From Xenorhabdus ishibashii (GTDB lineage: Bacteria > Pseudomonadota > Gammaproteobacteria > Enterobacterales > Enterobacteriaceae): a stretch of 64,000 nucleotides of DNA. The translations under genes were made by a program, and so were the position numbers. Positions 1 through 13,248 of this stretch are shown piece after piece. The stretch covers positions 1,984,001 to 2,048,000 of the forward strand of contig NZ_NJAK01000001.1 in NCBI RefSeq assembly GCF_002632755.1, given 5' to 3'. Numbering within the stretch: position 1 is the stretch's first letter; each line of letters opens with the position of its first letter. The notes beneath the pieces were generated by a model that had not been told where the DNA came from, ran no database searches, and was given only the letters and a program-made list of their open reading frames with translations.

Positions 1-3000
1 CCAAAAGATAACCTGTTTGTGCGTATCGACCGCCGCCGTAAGCTGCCGGCTTCGATTATTCTGCGCGCGATGAATTATTCCACTGAAGACATCCTGAATC
101 TGTTCTTCAAAAAAACCGTTTTTGAAATTCGCGACAATAAATTGCAGATGACGCTGGTTCCAGAACGTCTGCGTGGCGAGACGGCTTCATTTGATATTGA
201 AGCAAACGGTAAGGTCTATGTTGAAAAAGGCCGTCGTATCACAGCTCGTCATATCCGCCAGTTAGAAAAAGATCAGGTAGACCGTATTGAGGTGCCTGTT
301 GAATATATCGCGGGTAAAGTTGTCGCAAAAGATTACATCGACCAGAACACAGGTGAAATCATCTGTACTGCTAACATGGAGCTCTCTTTGGATCTGCTGG
401 CTCGTTTGAGTCAGTCTGGTTACAAATCTATCGAGACCCTGTTTACTAATGATCTGGATCACGGTGCTTACATTTCCGAAACTCTGCGCGTTGACCCAAC
501 CAATGATCGCCTGAGCGCACTGGTTGAAATCTATCGTATGATGCGTCCGGGTGAACCACCAACACGCGAAGCCGCAGAAAACCTGTTTGAGAACCTGTTC
601 TTCTCTGAAGATCGTTATGATCTGTCTGCGGTTGGTCGTATGAAGTTCAACCGTTCGTTGGATCGTGAAGAGGTTGAAGGTTCCGGTATCCTGAGCAAAG
701 AAGACATCATCGACGTGATGAAAAAGCTCATCGATATCCGTAACGGTAAAGGTGAAGTCGATGATATCGACCACTTGGGCAACCGTCGTATCCGTTCCGT
801 TGGTGAAATGGCTGAGAACCAGTTCCGTGTTGGTCTGGTACGTGTAGAACGTGCAGTCAAAGAGCGTTTGTCTCTGGGCGATCTGGATACCCTGATGCCA
901 CAGGACATGATCAACGCCAAACCTATTTCTGCGGCGGTGAAAGAGTTCTTTGGTTCGAGCCAGTTGTCCCAGTTCATGGATCAGAACAACCCACTGTCTG
1001 AAATTACCCATAAGCGTCGTATTTCTGCGTTGGGTCCAGGCGGTCTGACTCGTGAGCGTGCAGGCTTTGAAGTTCGAGACGTACACCCAACTCACTACGG
1101 TCGTGTATGTCCAATCGAAACACCCGAAGGTCCAAACATCGGTTTGATTAACTCATTGTCCGTTTATGCGCGTACCAATGAGTATGGTTTCCTTGAAACA
1201 CCTTACCGCTTAGTTCGTGATGGTGTAGTGACTGATGAAATCCACTACCTGTCAGCAATCGAAGAAGGTAACTACGTCATTGCACAGGCGAACACCGTAT
1301 TGGATGAAGAAGGCCACTTCGTTGAAGAATTGGTAACTTGCCGTCATTACGATGAATCCAGCTTGTTCAACCGTGATCAGGTTCAGTACATGGACGTTTC
1401 GACACAGCAGATCGTGTCCGTCGGTGCTTCTCTGATCCCATTCCTTGAACACGATGACGCCAACCGTGCATTGATGGGTGCGAACATGCAACGTCAGGCA
1501 GTTCCAACTCTGCGCGCTGATAAGCCACTGGTTGGAACAGGTATGGAGCGTGCAGTAGCGGTTGACTCCGGTGTAACCTCTGTTGCTAAACGTGGTGGTG
1601 TGGTTCAGTACGTTGACGCATCCCGTATCGTTATCAAGGTTAACGAAGATGAAATGTACGCGGGTGAAGCGGGCATTGATATCTATAACCTGACCAAATA
1701 TACCCGCTCAAACCAAAACACCTGTATCAACCAGACACCATGTGTTTCTTTGGGTGAATTGGTCGAACGCGGTGACGTCCTGGCTGATGGTCCATCCACT
1801 GACTTGGGTGAACTGGCTCTGGGTCAGAACATGCGCGTGGCATTCATGCCTTGGAATGGTTATAACTTCGAGGACTCCATCCTCGTATCTGAGCGTGTTG
1901 TTCAGGAAGACCGTTTCACCACCATTCACATTCAAGAACTGGCTTGTGTGTCTCGTGACACCAAACTGGGGCCTGAAGAGATTACTGCCGACATCCCTAA
2001 CGTGGGTGAAGCTGCGCTGTCTAAACTGGACGAATCCGGTATCGTTTATATTGGTGCGGAAGTAAAAGGTGGCGACATTCTGGTTGGTAAAGTGACACCG
2101 AAAGGTGAAACTCAGTTGACTCCAGAAGAAAAACTGTTGCGTGCGATCTTCGGTGAGAAAGCGTCAGATGTGAAAGACTCTTCACTGCGCGTACCAAACG
2201 GTGTTTCTGGTACTGTCATCGACGTACAAGTCTTTACCCGTGATGGTGTAGAGAAAGACAAGCGTGCGTTGGAAATTGAAGAGATGCAGTTGCGTGAGGC
2301 TAAAAAAGACCTGACAGAAGAACTGCAAATTTTCGAAGCTGGCCTGTTTGCTCGTATTCACTCTGTACTGGTTGCCGGTGGTGTTGAAGCGGAAAAACTC
2401 AACAAACTTCCTCGTGGGCGTTGGTTAGAGTTGGGCTTGGCTGATGAAGAAAAACAAAATCAGTTGGAGCAGTTGGCAGAACAGTATGACGAACTGAAAG
2501 CAGAGTTCGAGAAAAAACTGGATGCTAAACGCCGTAAGATCACTCAGGGCGACGATCTGGCACCAGGCGTGCTGAAAATTGTCAAAGTGTATCTGGCTGT
2601 GAAACGTCAGATCCAGCCTGGTGACAAGATGGCAGGTCGTCACGGTAACAAAGGGGTTATCTCCAAGATCAACCCGATTGAAGACATGCCTTACGATGAA
2701 AACGGTACACCAGTGGACATCGTACTGAACCCGCTGGGCGTACCATCACGTATGAACATCGGTCAGATTTTGGAAACTCACTTGGGCATGGCGGCGAAAG
2801 GCATTGGTGACAAAATCAATGCAATGCTGAAACAGCAGCAAGAAGTTGCCAAACTGCGTGAATTTATCCAGAAAGCTTATGATCTGGGTGATGATACCCG
2901 TCAGAAAGTTGATTTGAGCACCTTCAACGATGAAGAAGTGATGCGTCTGGCAGAAAACTTGAGAAAAGGTATGCCTATCGCAACACCTGTCTTTGACGGT

Positions 3001-3462
3001 GCAAAAGAGACCGAAATCAAAGAGTTGTTGAAGCTGGGTGGCTTACCGACTTCCGGTCAGATCGCTTTGTTCGACGGCCGTACAGGTGAGCAATTCGAGC
3101 GTCAGGTAACTGTTGGTTACATGTACATGCTGAAATTGAACCACTTGGTTGATGACAAGATGCACGCCCGTTCTACCGGTTCTTACAGTCTGGTTACTCA
3201 GCAACCGCTGGGTGGTAAGGCTCAGTTCGGTGGACAGCGCTTCGGTGAGATGGAAGTGTGGGCACTGGAAGCATACGGTGCGGCATACACCCTGCAAGAA
3301 ATGCTCACCGTTAAATCCGACGATGTTAATGGTCGAACCAAGATGTATAAAAACATCGTGGATGGTAACCACCAGATGGAACCAGGCATGCCGGAATCTT
3401 TCAACGTATTGCTGAAAGAAATCCGTTCGTTGGGTATCAACATCGAGCTGGAAGACGAATAA
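1..3462 (+). CDS. rpoB: RNA polymerase beta subunit (5' end outside window)
   Basis: Beta subunit of the DNA-dependent RNA polymerase core, which forms half of the active-site cleft. The reading frame is open from base 1, so the gene starts upstream; 1153 codons are present against about 1342 in E. coli, leaving roughly the first 190 residues missing. The rifampicin-pocket region ([23 protein letters not shown]), the [10 protein letters not shown] segment, the [12 protein letters not shown] motif and the C-terminal MYKNIVDGN and [11 protein letters not shown] segments are all recognisable and near-identical to E. coli. It is followed by rpoC after about 160 bases, the usual rpoBC arrangement; the rpl genes would lie upstream. 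The segment around the rifampicin pocket shows no obvious resistance change. Confidence 0.99.
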   Translation, partial: PKDNLFVRIDRRRKLPASIILRAMNYSTEDILNLFFKKTVFEIRDNKLQMTLVPERLRGETASFDIEANGKVYVEKGRRITARHIRQLEKDQVDRIEVPVEYIAGKVVAKDYIDQNTGEIICTANMELSLDLLARLSQSGYKSIETLFTNDLDHGAYISETLRVDPTNDRLSALVEIYRMMRPGEPPTREAAENLFENLFFSEDRYDLSAVGRMKFNRSLDREEVEGSGILSKEDIIDVMKKLIDIRNGKGEVDDIDHLGNRRIRSVGEMAENQFRVGLVRVERAVKERLSLGDLDTLMPQDMINAKPISAAVKEFFGSSQLSQFMDQNNPLSEITHKRRISALGPGGLTRERAGFEVRDVHPTHYGRVCPIETPEGPNIGLINSLSVYARTNEYGFLETPYRLVRDGVVTDEIHYLSAIEEGNYVIAQANTVLDEEGHFVEELVTCRHYDESSLFNRDQVQYMDVSTQQIVSVGASLIPFLEHDDANRALMGANMQRQAVPTLRADKPLVGTGMERAVAVDSGVTSVAKRGGVVQYVDASRIVIKVNEDEMYAGEAGIDIYNLTKYTRSNQNTCINQTPCVSLGELVERGDVLADGPSTDLGELALGQNMRVAFMPWNGYNFEDSILVSERVVQEDRFTTIHIQELACVSRDTKLGPEEITADIPNVGEAALSKLDESGIVYIGAEVKGGDILVGKVTPKGETQLTPEEKLLRAIFGEKASDVKDSSLRVPNGVSGTVIDVQVFTRDGVEKDKRALEIEEMQLREAKKDLTEELQIFEAGLFARIHSVLVAGGVEAEKLNKLPRGRWLELGLADEEKQNQLEQLAEQYDELKAEFEKKLDAKRRKITQGDDLAPGVLKIVKVYLAVKRQIQPGDKMAGRHGNKGVISKINPIEDMPYDENGTPVDIVLNPLGVPSRMNIGQILETHLGMAAKGIGDKINAMLKQQQEVAKLREFIQKAYDLGDDTRQKVDLSTFNDEEVMRLAENLRKGMPIATPVFDGAKETEIKELLKLGGLPTSGQIALFDGRTGEQFERQVTVGYMYMLKLNHLVDDKMHARSTGSYSLVTQQPLGGKAQFGGQRFGEMEVWALEAYGAAYTLQEMLTVKSDDVNGRTKMYKNIVDGNHQMEPGMPESFNVLLKEIRSLGINIELEDE

Positions 3463-3473
3463 ATCATTTTCCC

Positions 3474-3528
3474 GCTGGTACTGCCCGGCCGTATGTTGAA
3501 ACATAAGAATGTCGGGCGGTTTACCAGC
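3474..3528 (+). other. rpoB-rpoC intergenic hairpin
   Basis: A long interrupted stem lies just after the rpoB stop. GCTGGTA at 3474-3480 pairs with TACCAGC at 3522-3528, and GCCCG at 3483-3487 pairs with CGGGC at 3513-3517, enclosing a smaller ATGTT/ACAT stem. There is no T run, so it is not a classical terminator. It may be an RNA processing or stability element in the rpoBC transcript. The role is inferred only from the pairing. Confidence 0.5.
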
Positions 3529-3563
3529 CAGTGGTTACACTGGTCCCAGTGGTTATACTGGTT
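3528..3563 (+). repeat. two tandem palindromic 18-base repeats before rpoC
   Basis: Two adjacent near-identical units, CCAGTGGTTACACTGGTC (3528-3545) and CCAGTGGTTATACTGGTT (3546-3563), are each a small palindrome (CCAGT...ACTGG around a short loop). They lie between the rpoB stop and the rpoC ribosome binding site, directly after the larger intergenic hairpin. They could form two small RNA hairpins in series. No function is known to me. Confidence 0.6.
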
Positions 3564-3623
3564 ATAGAGGGGAGTGGCATGGGCCACTCACCTAACAGGT
3601 CTAACTCCGACAGGAGCCATTTC

Positions 3624-6600
3624 GTGAAAGACTTATTGAAGTTTCTGAAAGCGCAAACCAAGACCGAAGAGTTTGATGCTATCAAAATTGCTCTGGCCTC
3701 TCCAGATATGATCCGTTCGTGGTCATTCGGAGAAGTAAAAAAGCCGGAAACTATTAACTACCGTACGTTCAAACCTGAGCGTGACGGTCTTTTCTGTGCG
3801 CGTATTTTCGGGCCAGTAAAAGATTACGAATGTTTGTGTGGTAAATACAAGCGTTTGAAACACCGTGGTGTGATTTGTGAGAAGTGTGGCGTTGAAGTAA
3901 CCCAGACCAAAGTTCGTCGTGATCGTATGGGTCACATAGAGCTGGCATCTCCAACTGCTCACATCTGGTTCTTGAAATCTCTGCCATCCCGCATCGGTTT
4001 GTTGCTGGATATGCCTCTGCGTGACATTGAACGCGTCCTGTACTTCGAATCCTATGTGGTTGTCGAAGGTGGCATGACCAGCCTTGAGCGTAGTCAAATT
4101 CTGACTGAAGAGCAGTATCTGGATGCACTGGAAGAGTTCGGTGATGAATTTGATGCAAAAATGGGTGCAGAAGCAATCCAGGCTTTGCTGAAAAACATTG
4201 ATCTGGAAAACGAATGTGAAGTCTTGCGTGAAGAGCTGAATGAAACCAACTCCGAAACTAAGCGTAAGAAACTGACTAAACGCATTAAACTGCTGGAAGC
4301 CTTCATTCAGTCTGGTAACAAACCAGAGTGGATGGTTCTGACTGTCCTGCCAGTTCTGCCACCGGATTTGCGTCCACTGGTTCCACTGGATGGCGGTCGT
4401 TTCGCAACATCAGACCTGAACGATCTGTATCGTCGCGTTATTAACCGTAACAACCGTTTGAAGCGCCTGTTGGATCTGGCTGCGCCAGATATCATCGTAC
4501 GTAACGAAAAACGTATGTTGCAGGAAGCGGTTGATGCGCTGCTGGATAACGGCCGTCGCGGTCGTGCGATTACCGGTTCTAACAAGCGTCCTCTGAAATC
4601 CCTGGCAGATATGATCAAGGGTAAACAGGGTCGTTTCCGTCAGAACTTGCTGGGTAAACGTGTTGACTACTCAGGCCGTTCTGTAATTACCGTAGGTCCA
4701 TACCTGCGTTTGCATCAGTGTGGTCTTCCTAAGAAGATGGCACTGGAGCTGTTCAAACCATTCATTTACGGCAAGCTGGAACTGCGTGGTCTGGCAACGA
4801 CTATCAAAGCCGCCAAGAAAATGGTTGAGCGTGAAGAAGCTGTTGTATGGGATATCCTGGATGAAGTCATCCGTGAGCACCCAGTTCTACTGAACCGTGC
4901 ACCAACCCTTCACCGTCTGGGTATCCAGGCATTTGAACCAGTCCTGATCGAAGGTAAAGCTATTCAGTTGCACCCACTGGTGTGTGCGGCGTATAACGCC
5001 GACTTCGATGGTGACCAGATGGCTGTTCACGTACCGTTGACTCTGGAAGCCCAGTTGGAAGCGCGTGCGTTGATGATGTCTACCAACAACATCCTGTCTC
5101 CAGCGAGCGGTGAACCAATCATTGTTCCATCTCAGGACGTTGTATTGGGTCTGTACTACATGACTCGTGACTGTGTTAACGCGAAAGGCGAAGGCATGGT
5201 TCTGACCGGTCCTAAAGAAGCAGAGCGCATTTATCGTGCGGGTCTGGCTTCTCTGCATGCCCGTGTCAAAGTTCGTATCACAGAAGAAGTGAGAGATGGC
5301 GAAGGCAACGTGACTATCAACACAGGTTTGGTTGATACCACCATCGGTCGTGCCATTCTGTGGATGATTGTGCCGCGTGGCCTGCCATACTCACTGATTA
5401 ACCAGCCGTTGGGTAAAAAAGCCATCTCCAGAATGCTGAACACCTGTTACCGCATACTGGGCTTGAAACCAACAGTTATCTTAGCTGACCAGACTATGTA
5501 TACCGGTTTTGCTTACGCTGCTCGTTCTGGGGTATCCGTAGGTATCGACGACATGGTCATTCCTGAGAAGAAAGAAGGCATCATCGCGGAAGCGGAAGCA
5601 GAAGTGGCCGAAATTCAGGAACAGTTCCAGTCAGGTCTGGTAACTGCCGGCGAGCGCTATAACAAGGTTATCGATATCTGGGCTGCGGCAAACGAACGTG
5701 TTGCTAAAGCGATGATGGAAAATCTGTCTACTGAAACGGTTATTAACCGTAACGGTGAAGAAGAACAGCAGGTTTCTTTCAACAACATCTTTATGATGGC
5801 CGACTCTGGTGCGCGTGGTTCTGCTGCTCAGATCCGTCAGTTGGCGGGTATGCGTGGTCTGATGGCAACGCCAGATGGCTCCATCATCGAAACCCCAATT
5901 ACCGCGAACTTCCGTGAAGGTCTGAACGTACTCCAGTACTTCATCTCAACCCACGGTGCTCGTAAAGGTCTTGCGGATACCGCATTGAAAACGGCGAACT
6001 CCGGTTACCTGACCCGTCGTCTGGTTGACGTTGCTCAAGACTTGGTAGTAACTGAAGATGACTGTGGTACTCTCGATGGTATCCTGATGACTCCGGTTAT
6101 CGAAGGTGGAGATGTTAAAGAGCCACTGCGTGAACGTGTATTAGGACGTGTAGCGGCAGAAGACATCCTGAAACCAGGTACAGCGGATATTCTGGTTCCA
6201 CGTAACACATTGCTGAACGAAAAATGGTGTGATCTGTTAGAAGAGAACTCCGTTGACAGCGTGAAAGTACGCTCCGTAGTAAGTTGTGAAACTGACTTTG
6301 GTGTTTGTGCGAACTGTTACGGTCGTGACCTTGCTCGTGGTCACCTGATCAACAAAGGTGAAGCGATCGGTGTTATCGCAGCACAGTCAATCGGTGAACC
6401 AGGTACACAGTTGACGATGCGTACGTTCCACATCGGTGGTGCGGCATCTCGTGCGGCAGCAGAATCCAGTATTCAGGTACGTAACAAAGGTCATCTGAAA
6501 CTGACCAACGCGAAATTTGTTACCAACTCAGCAGGCAAACTGGTTATTACTTCTCGTAATACCGAATTGCGCCTGATCGACGATTTCGGTCGTACCAAAG

Positions 6601-7847
6601 AGAGCTATAAAGTACCTTACGGCTCGGTATTGACGAAAGGTGATGGTGAGACAGTAACCGGCGGTGAAACCGTTGCGAACTGGGATCCACATACCATGCC
6701 AATCGTGAGTGAAGTATCCGGTATTATCCAGTTCTACGACATGGTTGATGGTCAAACCATTACCCGTCAGACGGATGAGCTGACTGGTCTGTCTTCACTG
6801 GTCGTTCTGGATAGTGCGGAGCGTACCGGTAGCGGTAAAGACCTGCGTCCAGCACTGAGGATCGTAGATACCCAAGGTAACGATGTTCTGATCCCAGGTA
6901 CAGATATGCCTGCTCAGTACTTCCTGCCGGGTAAAGCGATTGTTCAGTTGGAAGATGGTATGTCCATCTCTGCGGGTGATACATTGGCGCGTATTCCTCA
7001 GGAATCTGGCGGTACTAAAGATATCACCGGTGGTCTGCCACGCGTTGCGGATCTGTTCGAAGCTCGTCGTCCGAAAGAGCCTGCTATCCTGGCAGAAATC
7101 AGCGGTATCGTTTCCTTCGGTAAAGAAACCAAAGGCAAGCGCCGTCTGGTAATTACCCCACTGGATGGTGGTGAACCTTACGAAGAGATGATCCCTAAAT
7201 GGCGTCAGCTCAACGTGTTCGAAGGTGAAGTTGTTGAACGTGGTGACGTGATCTCCGATGGTCCAGAATCTCCACATGACATTCTGCGCCTGCGTGGTGT
7301 TCACGCGGTTGCTCGTTACATCACTAACGAAGTACAGGAAGTTTACCGCCTGCAAGGCGTTAAGATTAACGATAAACACATTGAAGTTATCGTTCGTCAG
7401 ATGCTGCGTAAAGCAACTATTGCGAATGCGGGTAGTTCCGAATTCCTTGAAGGTGAGCAGGTTGAATACGCACGCGTTAAGGTTTCGAACCGCAAACTGG
7501 AGCTGGATGGCAAAGTACCAGCTATCTTCCAGCGTGATCTGTTGGGTATCACCAAGGCATCACTGGCAACAGAATCCTTCATTTCTGCGGCATCGTTCCA
7601 GGAAACAACCCGCGTTCTGACTGAGGCAGCCGTTGCTGGTAAACGTGATGAACTGCGTGGCTTGAAAGAGAACGTTATCGTTGGTCGTTTGATCCCTGCG
7701 GGTACAGGTTATGCTTACCATCAGGATCGTATCCGCCGTCGTCAAGAAAACGAAGTGGTTGAAGCGCCACAAGTTAGCGTTGACGAAGCCACTGCAAACC
7801 TTGCTGAATTGTTGAATGCAGGTTTTGGTAGCAGCAATAACGAGTGA
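3624..7847 (+). CDS. rpoC: RNA polymerase beta' subunit
   Basis: Beta' subunit of RNA polymerase; holds the catalytic magnesium. The start is GTG at 3624 (protein begins [19 protein letters not shown]), chosen because AGGAG sits seven bases upstream and this gives 1407 residues, the E. coli length. The frame stays open further upstream, but that stretch lacks the conserved N terminus. The N-terminal zinc site (CLCG near residue 70, CEKCG near 85) is present, as is the active-site NADFDGDQM with Asp460/462/464. The second zinc cluster ([19 protein letters not shown]) and the bridge/trigger region ([13 protein letters not shown]) are intact. Co-transcribed with rpoB and followed by a strong terminator. 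Confidence 0.99.
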   Translation: MKDLLKFLKAQTKTEEFDAIKIALASPDMIRSWSFGEVKKPETINYRTFKPERDGLFCARIFGPVKDYECLCGKYKRLKHRGVICEKCGVEVTQTKVRRDRMGHIELASPTAHIWFLKSLPSRIGLLLDMPLRDIERVLYFESYVVVEGGMTSLERSQILTEEQYLDALEEFGDEFDAKMGAEAIQALLKNIDLENECEVLREELNETNSETKRKKLTKRIKLLEAFIQSGNKPEWMVLTVLPVLPPDLRPLVPLDGGRFATSDLNDLYRRVINRNNRLKRLLDLAAPDIIVRNEKRMLQEAVDALLDNGRRGRAITGSNKRPLKSLADMIKGKQGRFRQNLLGKRVDYSGRSVITVGPYLRLHQCGLPKKMALELFKPFIYGKLELRGLATTIKAAKKMVEREEAVVWDILDEVIREHPVLLNRAPTLHRLGIQAFEPVLIEGKAIQLHPLVCAAYNADFDGDQMAVHVPLTLEAQLEARALMMSTNNILSPASGEPIIVPSQDVVLGLYYMTRDCVNAKGEGMVLTGPKEAERIYRAGLASLHARVKVRITEEVRDGEGNVTINTGLVDTTIGRAILWMIVPRGLPYSLINQPLGKKAISRMLNTCYRILGLKPTVILADQTMYTGFAYAARSGVSVGIDDMVIPEKKEGIIAEAEAEVAEIQEQFQSGLVTAGERYNKVIDIWAAANERVAKAMMENLSTETVINRNGEEEQQVSFNNIFMMADSGARGSAAQIRQLAGMRGLMATPDGSIIETPITANFREGLNVLQYFISTHGARKGLADTALKTANSGYLTRRLVDVAQDLVVTEDDCGTLDGILMTPVIEGGDVKEPLRERVLGRVAAEDILKPGTADILVPRNTLLNEKWCDLLEENSVDSVKVRSVVSCETDFGVCANCYGRDLARGHLINKGEAIGVIAAQSIGEPGTQLTMRTFHIGGAASRAAAESSIQVRNKGHLKLTNAKFVTNSAGKLVITSRNTELRLIDDFGRTKESYKVPYGSVLTKGDGETVTGGETVANWDPHTMPIVSEVSGIIQFYDMVDGQTITRQTDELTGLSSLVVLDSAERTGSGKDLRPALRIVDTQGNDVLIPGTDMPAQYFLPGKAIVQLEDGMSISAGDTLARIPQESGGTKDITGGLPRVADLFEARRPKEPAILAEISGIVSFGKETKGKRRLVITPLDGGEPYEEMIPKWRQLNVFEGEVVERGDVISDGPESPHDILRLRGVHAVARYITNEVQEVYRLQGVKINDKHIEVIVRQMLRKATIANAGSSEFLEGEQVEYARVKVSNRKLELDGKVPAIFQRDLLGITKASLATESFISAASFQETTRVLTEAAVAGKRDELRGLKENVIVGRLIPAGTGYAYHQDRIRRRQENEVVEAPQVSVDEATANLAELLNAGFGSSNNE

Positions 7848-7904
7848 TATCGTGATGCATAGCATACCCTATAGTATAGCTAAATACCGATATCGCTAAT
7901 TGTG

Positions 7905-7935
7905 AAATGCCCTCTCTTGGTAGAGGGCATTTTTT
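7905..7935 (+). terminator. Rho-independent terminator of rpoBC
   Basis: A perfect stem (ATGCCCTCT at 7907-7915 with AGAGGGCAT at 7922-7930, extended by A-T pairs) with a six-base loop is followed by a run of T residues. It ends the rpoBC transcript 58 bases after the rpoC stop and just before the deacetylase gene. Confidence 0.9.
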
Positions 7936-7953
7936 ATTGGATGGAAAATTAAA

Positions 7954-9237
7954 ATGAGACGAATTGTTTATATTATTGCAATGATTTTCTTAACGCTTTT
8001 GGTCTGTTTTTCCAATCCAGCTTTATCACAGTATCACGACTTTCCTCATTATCGATACATGGAGGTAACTAAAGACAGTGAAATCTATTCTTGGGTAGGT
8101 GAACACTTCATCAAGGTAGGGTTATTAAAACAAGGACAAGCCTTTAAAGTTTCTGAAGAAGGAGAGAGGGATTATTATGCATTTCATTTTTGTAATGGGA
8201 TAGGTTATGTAGCCAAAGAGAATTTAAAGGAAATTAAGAAATCTGTATTTCCCAGTGATCCTTTTAATACTCTTCACAAAAAAGTCTCCCAAAACTTGAT
8301 GGTTTTTAAGGTAGTTCGAATTCATAGCGCACCTGATATGGATAGCAAGCCAGTTGCAATTTTGATGGAAAATCTCCGTTATCCGATTTTAGACAAATTA
8401 CAAGATCTTTCCCACCATACTTGGTACGAAATTAATTTAGGCGGTCGACTGGGTTATATTAGTGATCAGGATGCTGAACTGGACAATGGCATTCCTTTAT
8501 TAACTTATCATCATATTCTTCTGGATAAGAAGAATAAACGTTTCCGACATACTTCAACAACCACATCTCTGACCGCTTTTCGCGAACAGATGGCTTATTT
8601 GAGGCAGGCAGGTTATATCACAATTTCACTCTATGAATTAGAAGATTACCTAAATAGCGATATTAACTTGCCGGCAAAAGTGGTTGGCTTGACCTTTGAT
8701 GATGGACTGAAATCCGTTTATCGTTATGCTTATCCAATTTTGCAAGAGAATGGTCAGAAAGCGACACTCTTTATTATTTCATCCCGTGTGAAACGCCATC
8801 CGCAGAAATGGGAGCCTGATAGCCTGCAATTCCTGAGCCTTTCTGAATTATATGCCATGAAAGATGTATTTGATTTTCAATCTCATACTCATTTCTTACA
8901 CCGTTTGGCAAAAAATAAACACCCCATCCTGTACAGCCGGTCGTATCACAATATCCTGTATGATTTTGAACATTCCAGACGGGCACTATCACAATTTAAT
9001 CCGCATGTACTTTATCTCTCTTACCCTTTTGGTGGATATAATCCAAAGGCAATGAAAGCGGCCAAACAAGCTGGATTTCATTTGGCTGTCACCACGGTAA
9101 AGGGCAAAGTTAAGTTAGGGGATAATCCCTTTTCTTTGAAACGATTATATATATTGCGAACAGATCCGATTGAAAAAATGGCAAAAATGATTGCTAATAA
9201 ACCCTATTTAATGCCTTTAGGAACGCTTAATAATTGA
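7954..9237 (+). CDS. secreted polysaccharide deacetylase with N-terminal SH3-like region
   Basis: Probable carbohydrate esterase family 4 (NodB homology) enzyme that removes N- or O-acetyl groups from a cell-surface polysaccharide. The 427-residue protein begins with a signal peptide (MRRIVYIIAMIFLTLLVCFS...). Residues about 35-185 look like two SH3-type repeats (each has a GYV or GYI turn: GIGYVAKENL, GRLGYISDQD). The catalytic half has the NodB motifs in order: TFDDG (residues 247-251, catalytic Asp and metal Asp), SHTH (metal histidines) and SYPFGGYN. It lies alone between the rpoC terminator and malM, which points the other way. Codon use is more AT-rich than rpoBC, suggesting acquisition. 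The substrate (peptidoglycan, poly-GlcNAc or capsule) cannot be read from the sequence. Confidence 0.85.
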   Translation: MRRIVYIIAMIFLTLLVCFSNPALSQYHDFPHYRYMEVTKDSEIYSWVGEHFIKVGLLKQGQAFKVSEEGERDYYAFHFCNGIGYVAKENLKEIKKSVFPSDPFNTLHKKVSQNLMVFKVVRIHSAPDMDSKPVAILMENLRYPILDKLQDLSHHTWYEINLGGRLGYISDQDAELDNGIPLLTYHHILLDKKNKRFRHTSTTTSLTAFREQMAYLRQAGYITISLYELEDYLNSDINLPAKVVGLTFDDGLKSVYRYAYPILQENGQKATLFIISSRVKRHPQKWEPDSLQFLSLSELYAMKDVFDFQSHTHFLHRLAKNKHPILYSRSYHNILYDFEHSRRALSQFNPHVLYLSYPFGGYNPKAMKAAKQAGFHLAVTTVKGKVKLGDNPFSLKRLYILRTDPIEKMAKMIANKPYLMPLGTLNN

Positions 9238-9372
9238 ATATAGGATGTAAAATCATTTAATTGCTAAATAGCAAGGGAGCATTCTAAGATTATGGATTAC
9301 TTTAAGTAAGTATGACGTTGGTAATGCTATGCAATGAAAATTCATCCGAGAAGGATAATGAATTTGTATCTT

Positions 9373-9400
9373 TTAAGAGCCTATTCCCTTAGGCTCTTAA
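9373..9400. terminator. hairpin between the converging deacetylase and malM genes
   Basis: A perfect ten-base inverted repeat (TTAAGAGCCT at 9373-9382, AGGCTCTTAA at 9391-9400) with an eight-base loop lies in the 199-base gap between two convergent genes. The position suits a shared terminator, but neither strand has a clean U tract afterwards, so termination is inferred from position. Nothing else is evident in the gap. Confidence 0.5.
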
Positions 9401-9436
9401 GTTAAATATCTCGCTATAATTATTTGATGAATAAAT

Positions 9437-10407
9437 TTATTTTTTGTTTTTTATCGTCTTGATAAAAGTTTCCCGTGCAGTTGGAGAACCAAGTCGTTCT
9501 GCTTCATCTAACAGTTTCAGTGCTTTATCAACATCACCATTGTGAATAGCTCTTTTGATTGCGTCATTGAAATACCGTTCAGTATCGTTCAGTACAGGTT
9601 TAACTACTGGGTCAGCAGTCGGGGTTGTTCTTATCGGCGATGTAGATACTGTTTGTGTAGAACCGACTATGACTGGTTTAGGTGCAGGTGAAGAAAATAC
9701 CTGGCCTATCAGGATATTGCCTGCGTTGCTTTCTGATTGCACTTTTAACGTTAATGTACCTGTTTCTGTATGACGAGCGATTGGATCTGGAATATCCGGC
9801 ACAGAATTACCGACACCTTTAGCATAAGCCTTAGCAGGATCGACCATTTGTGTCGAAGCTTGCAAATCAGAACGAGTGGTGTAAATCAGCAAATAGATTC
9901 GCTGTTGCCCCAATGCCGGAGTCAGCTTTAACACTCCTTCAAGCCTGTCGGTGGACATAATACTTGGTTGTTGATAGCGGAAATAGTGGCTTGGATAAAA
10001 GGCCGCAGGACGGAGTTGTTCATCGAAGACTAAAACATTCGGTGAGTATACCTGCTTATCTTTTATCAGACTGTTCAGCGTGATTTCCAATGAGCCTTGA
10101 TTGGCCGGTAAGGAAAATGTGGCTACCGCACCTTGGATATGTCCATCATTAAGCTGCTGTGATGTGCTATCAAGAATAATAGTCTGAGTGCCATGAGCAT
10201 TAACGGGCTGCCACTGTAACTTCTGCAAGGTTGGCAAAGACAACGTTGGCGCAGCATTGGTTGTTTCTATGCCAGATTTTGCCCTATTAGCTATTGCTGT
10301 ACCGGATTTTACTGTGTCAGACCGTGCGGTATCTGGTGTAGCATAACTCGCCGGAATCATGTTGCAGAGCAGGGCACTGAGACAAAGTAAGAGTAATTGT
10401 TTTTTCA

Positions 10408-10408
<1 letters not shown>
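9437..10408 (-). CDS. malM: maltose operon periplasmic protein MalM
   Basis: Periplasmic protein of the maltose regulon whose exact role is unsettled. 323 residues from ATG at 10408, whose A overlaps the lamB stop (TAATG). An in-frame TTG nine bases upstream is less likely because it lies within lamB. A signal peptide (KKQLLLLCLSALLCNMIPASYA) is followed by a low-complexity linker and the conserved MalM body: MSTDRLEGVLKLTPALGQQRIYLLIYTT, DPAKAYAKGVGNSVPDIPDP, and the C-terminal helical repeat NGDVDKALKLLDEAERLGS. Length and sequence match E. coli MalM (306). Third gene of malK-lamB-malM, so expected to be MalT- and CRP-dependent. Confidence 0.95.
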
Positions 10409-11691
<1,283 letters not shown>

Positions 11692-11705
11692 TTATGGCCG
11701 CGGAT

Positions 11706-12815
11706 CTAGACTCCGGGTTCTTTATGTAAACGCTGACATGCGGTGCCATCTTCACGAAAAAGATGGCATCGGTGAGGTGCTAATCCGATAGTGAAATCAG
11801 CTCCTTCTTTTACGAGAACAATATCAGGTTGGCGGTAAACCAAATTTTGATGAATGGCAGGTATGCGGATGTGAATTTGGGTTTCATTCCCCAGTTGTTC
11901 CACGATCTGTACTGTCCCCTCTAACGTAACATCGGCTACATCATTAGGCAAAAGATGTTCGGGGCGAATCCCCAAAGATACATTACTACCGACAGTTAGT
12001 CCTTTACTTTCAACCGGTAACCAAACAGGCTGGCCGTTAGGCAGGATGATCTGTACCTGATCAACAGCAATCGCTGAAACTTTTACTGGCAGGAAATTCA
12101 TTTTTGGTGAACCAATAAAACCTGCGACAAAGCGATTGGCAGGATAGTGATAAATTTCAAGTGGCTTACCAACCTGAGCAATATTGCCCCCATCCAGAAC
12201 AACAATCTTATCTGCCAGCGTCATGGCTTCGGTTTGATCATGCGTTACATAGACCATTGTACGTTGTAGTCGTTTGTGTAAACGTGAAATTTCAATTCTC
12301 ATCTGTACACGCAGGGCAGCATCCAGATTGGAAAGAGGTTCATCCAGCAGAAAGATATTGGGTTCAGCAACGAGAGTTCGGCCAATGGCGACTCGCTGGC
12401 GTTGACCGCCGGATAGTGCCTTGGGACGACGATCCAATAGGTGTGCAAGCTGGAGGGTTTCTGCAACTTGTTGCACTCGCGTTTGAATATCGCTTTTTTT
12501 GACACCCGCCAGCTTCATGCCGAATGACATGTTGTCTGCAACAGAGAGATGGGGATATAGCGCGTAAGATTGAAAAACCATACCGACGCTACGTTTGGCT
12601 GGCGGGACATCATTCATCCGTTTTCCGTCTATCAGCAAATCACCGGATGTAACATCTTCCAATCCCGCGATCATTCTCAGCAACGTTGATTTCCCACATC
12701 CTGACGGGCCGACGAATACGACGAACTCCCCTTCCTGAATATCAAGATTCAGATCTTTGGAGATGACAATTTCACCATATGATTTAGATACATTGCGGAA
12801 TGTGACGCTAGACAT
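11706..12815 (-). CDS. malK: maltose/maltodextrin import ATPase MalK
   Basis: Cytoplasmic ATPase of the MalEFGK2 importer; in E. coli it also holds back MalT when sugar is absent and is a target of enzyme IIA-Glc. 369 residues (E. coli 371). Walker [10 protein letters not shown], signature LSGGQRQR and Walker [16 protein letters not shown] are intact in the N-terminal 235 residues. The C-terminal regulatory (TOBE-type) domain contains GIRPEHLL. First gene of the malK-lamB-malM operon, reading away from malE from a shared control region. Confidence 0.98.
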   Translation of the reverse strand: MSSVTFRNVSKSYGEIVISKDLNLDIQEGEFVVFVGPSGCGKSTLLRMIAGLEDVTSGDLLIDGKRMNDVPPAKRSVGMVFQSYALYPHLSVADNMSFGMKLAGVKKSDIQTRVQQVAETLQLAHLLDRRPKALSGGQRQRVAIGRTLVAEPNIFLLDEPLSNLDAALRVQMRIEISRLHKRLQRTMVYVTHDQTEAMTLADKIVVLDGGNIAQVGKPLEIYHYPANRFVAGFIGSPKMNFLPVKVSAIAVDQVQIILPNGQPVWLPVESKGLTVGSNVSLGIRPEHLLPNDVADVTLEGTVQIVEQLGNETQIHIRIPAIHQNLVYRQPDIVLVKEGADFTIGLAPHRCHLFREDGTACQRLHKEPGV

Positions 12816-12948
12816 TTGTTCCCTCCCTCGGATTGGCCGTCTCAGTTTTCTGTTTGTTTCTTATTTGTCTTCGTTTCTTATGTCGTAGTGAGAAACTGCG
12901 TAAAAAACTGATGGCAAGATTGTGTATAAAATAACAGGTGCGAGAATC

Positions 12949-13151
12949 CTCCATCCCAGAGTTTTTGATGGTGGAGGAGTCAGGAGGACGAGCTTAATGT
13001 GATTAAGAAAGGAAGAAGAAAATTGCTAGATAAGATGTGACTTAAATCTCAAAAAAAGATGACGTATTAGTGTTAACGTTCTGATTTTAATTGTTTTTGT
13101 AAGCAAGCTCACATTCATACAGTATGAGGCGTAGAACAGGGGAGGATGAGT
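12949..13151. promoter_or_regulatory. divergent malK/malE control region with MalT-box-like sites
   Basis: The 433-base gap between divergent malK and malE holds four decamers resembling the MalT box GGGGA(T/G)GAGG: 12949-12958 on the minus strand (7/10), 12971-12980 plus (8/10), 12984-12993 plus (7/10) and 13142-13151 plus (8/10). A CRP-like site lies between the groups. This is the same architecture as the E. coli malKp-malEp region, where MalT and CRP build one nucleoprotein complex. The sites were matched by eye and the individual assignments are tentative; the block as a whole is well supported by context. Confidence 0.6.
13036..13051. promoter_or_regulatory. probable CRP binding site
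   Basis: TGTGACTTAAATCTCA fits the CRP pattern TGTGA-N6-TCACA with one mismatch in the right half. It lies midway between MalT-box-like clusters, the place CRP occupies in the E. coli malK-malE region. Confidence 0.45.
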
Positions 13152-13248
13152 CTTTCTTATATTGATTGCACACTGGTGTCATTTTATCGCGATGTAACAA
13201 AGAGCATTATCTTGAACTAACAAATAACTAACAAATGAAAAAGGCGGA

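Noticed and set aside
262..1095. Long open frame on the minus strand of rpoB (277 codons), and similar ones inside rpoC.
   Set aside because: Mirror frame of a highly expressed gene with strong codon bias; no ribosome binding site and no family resemblance.
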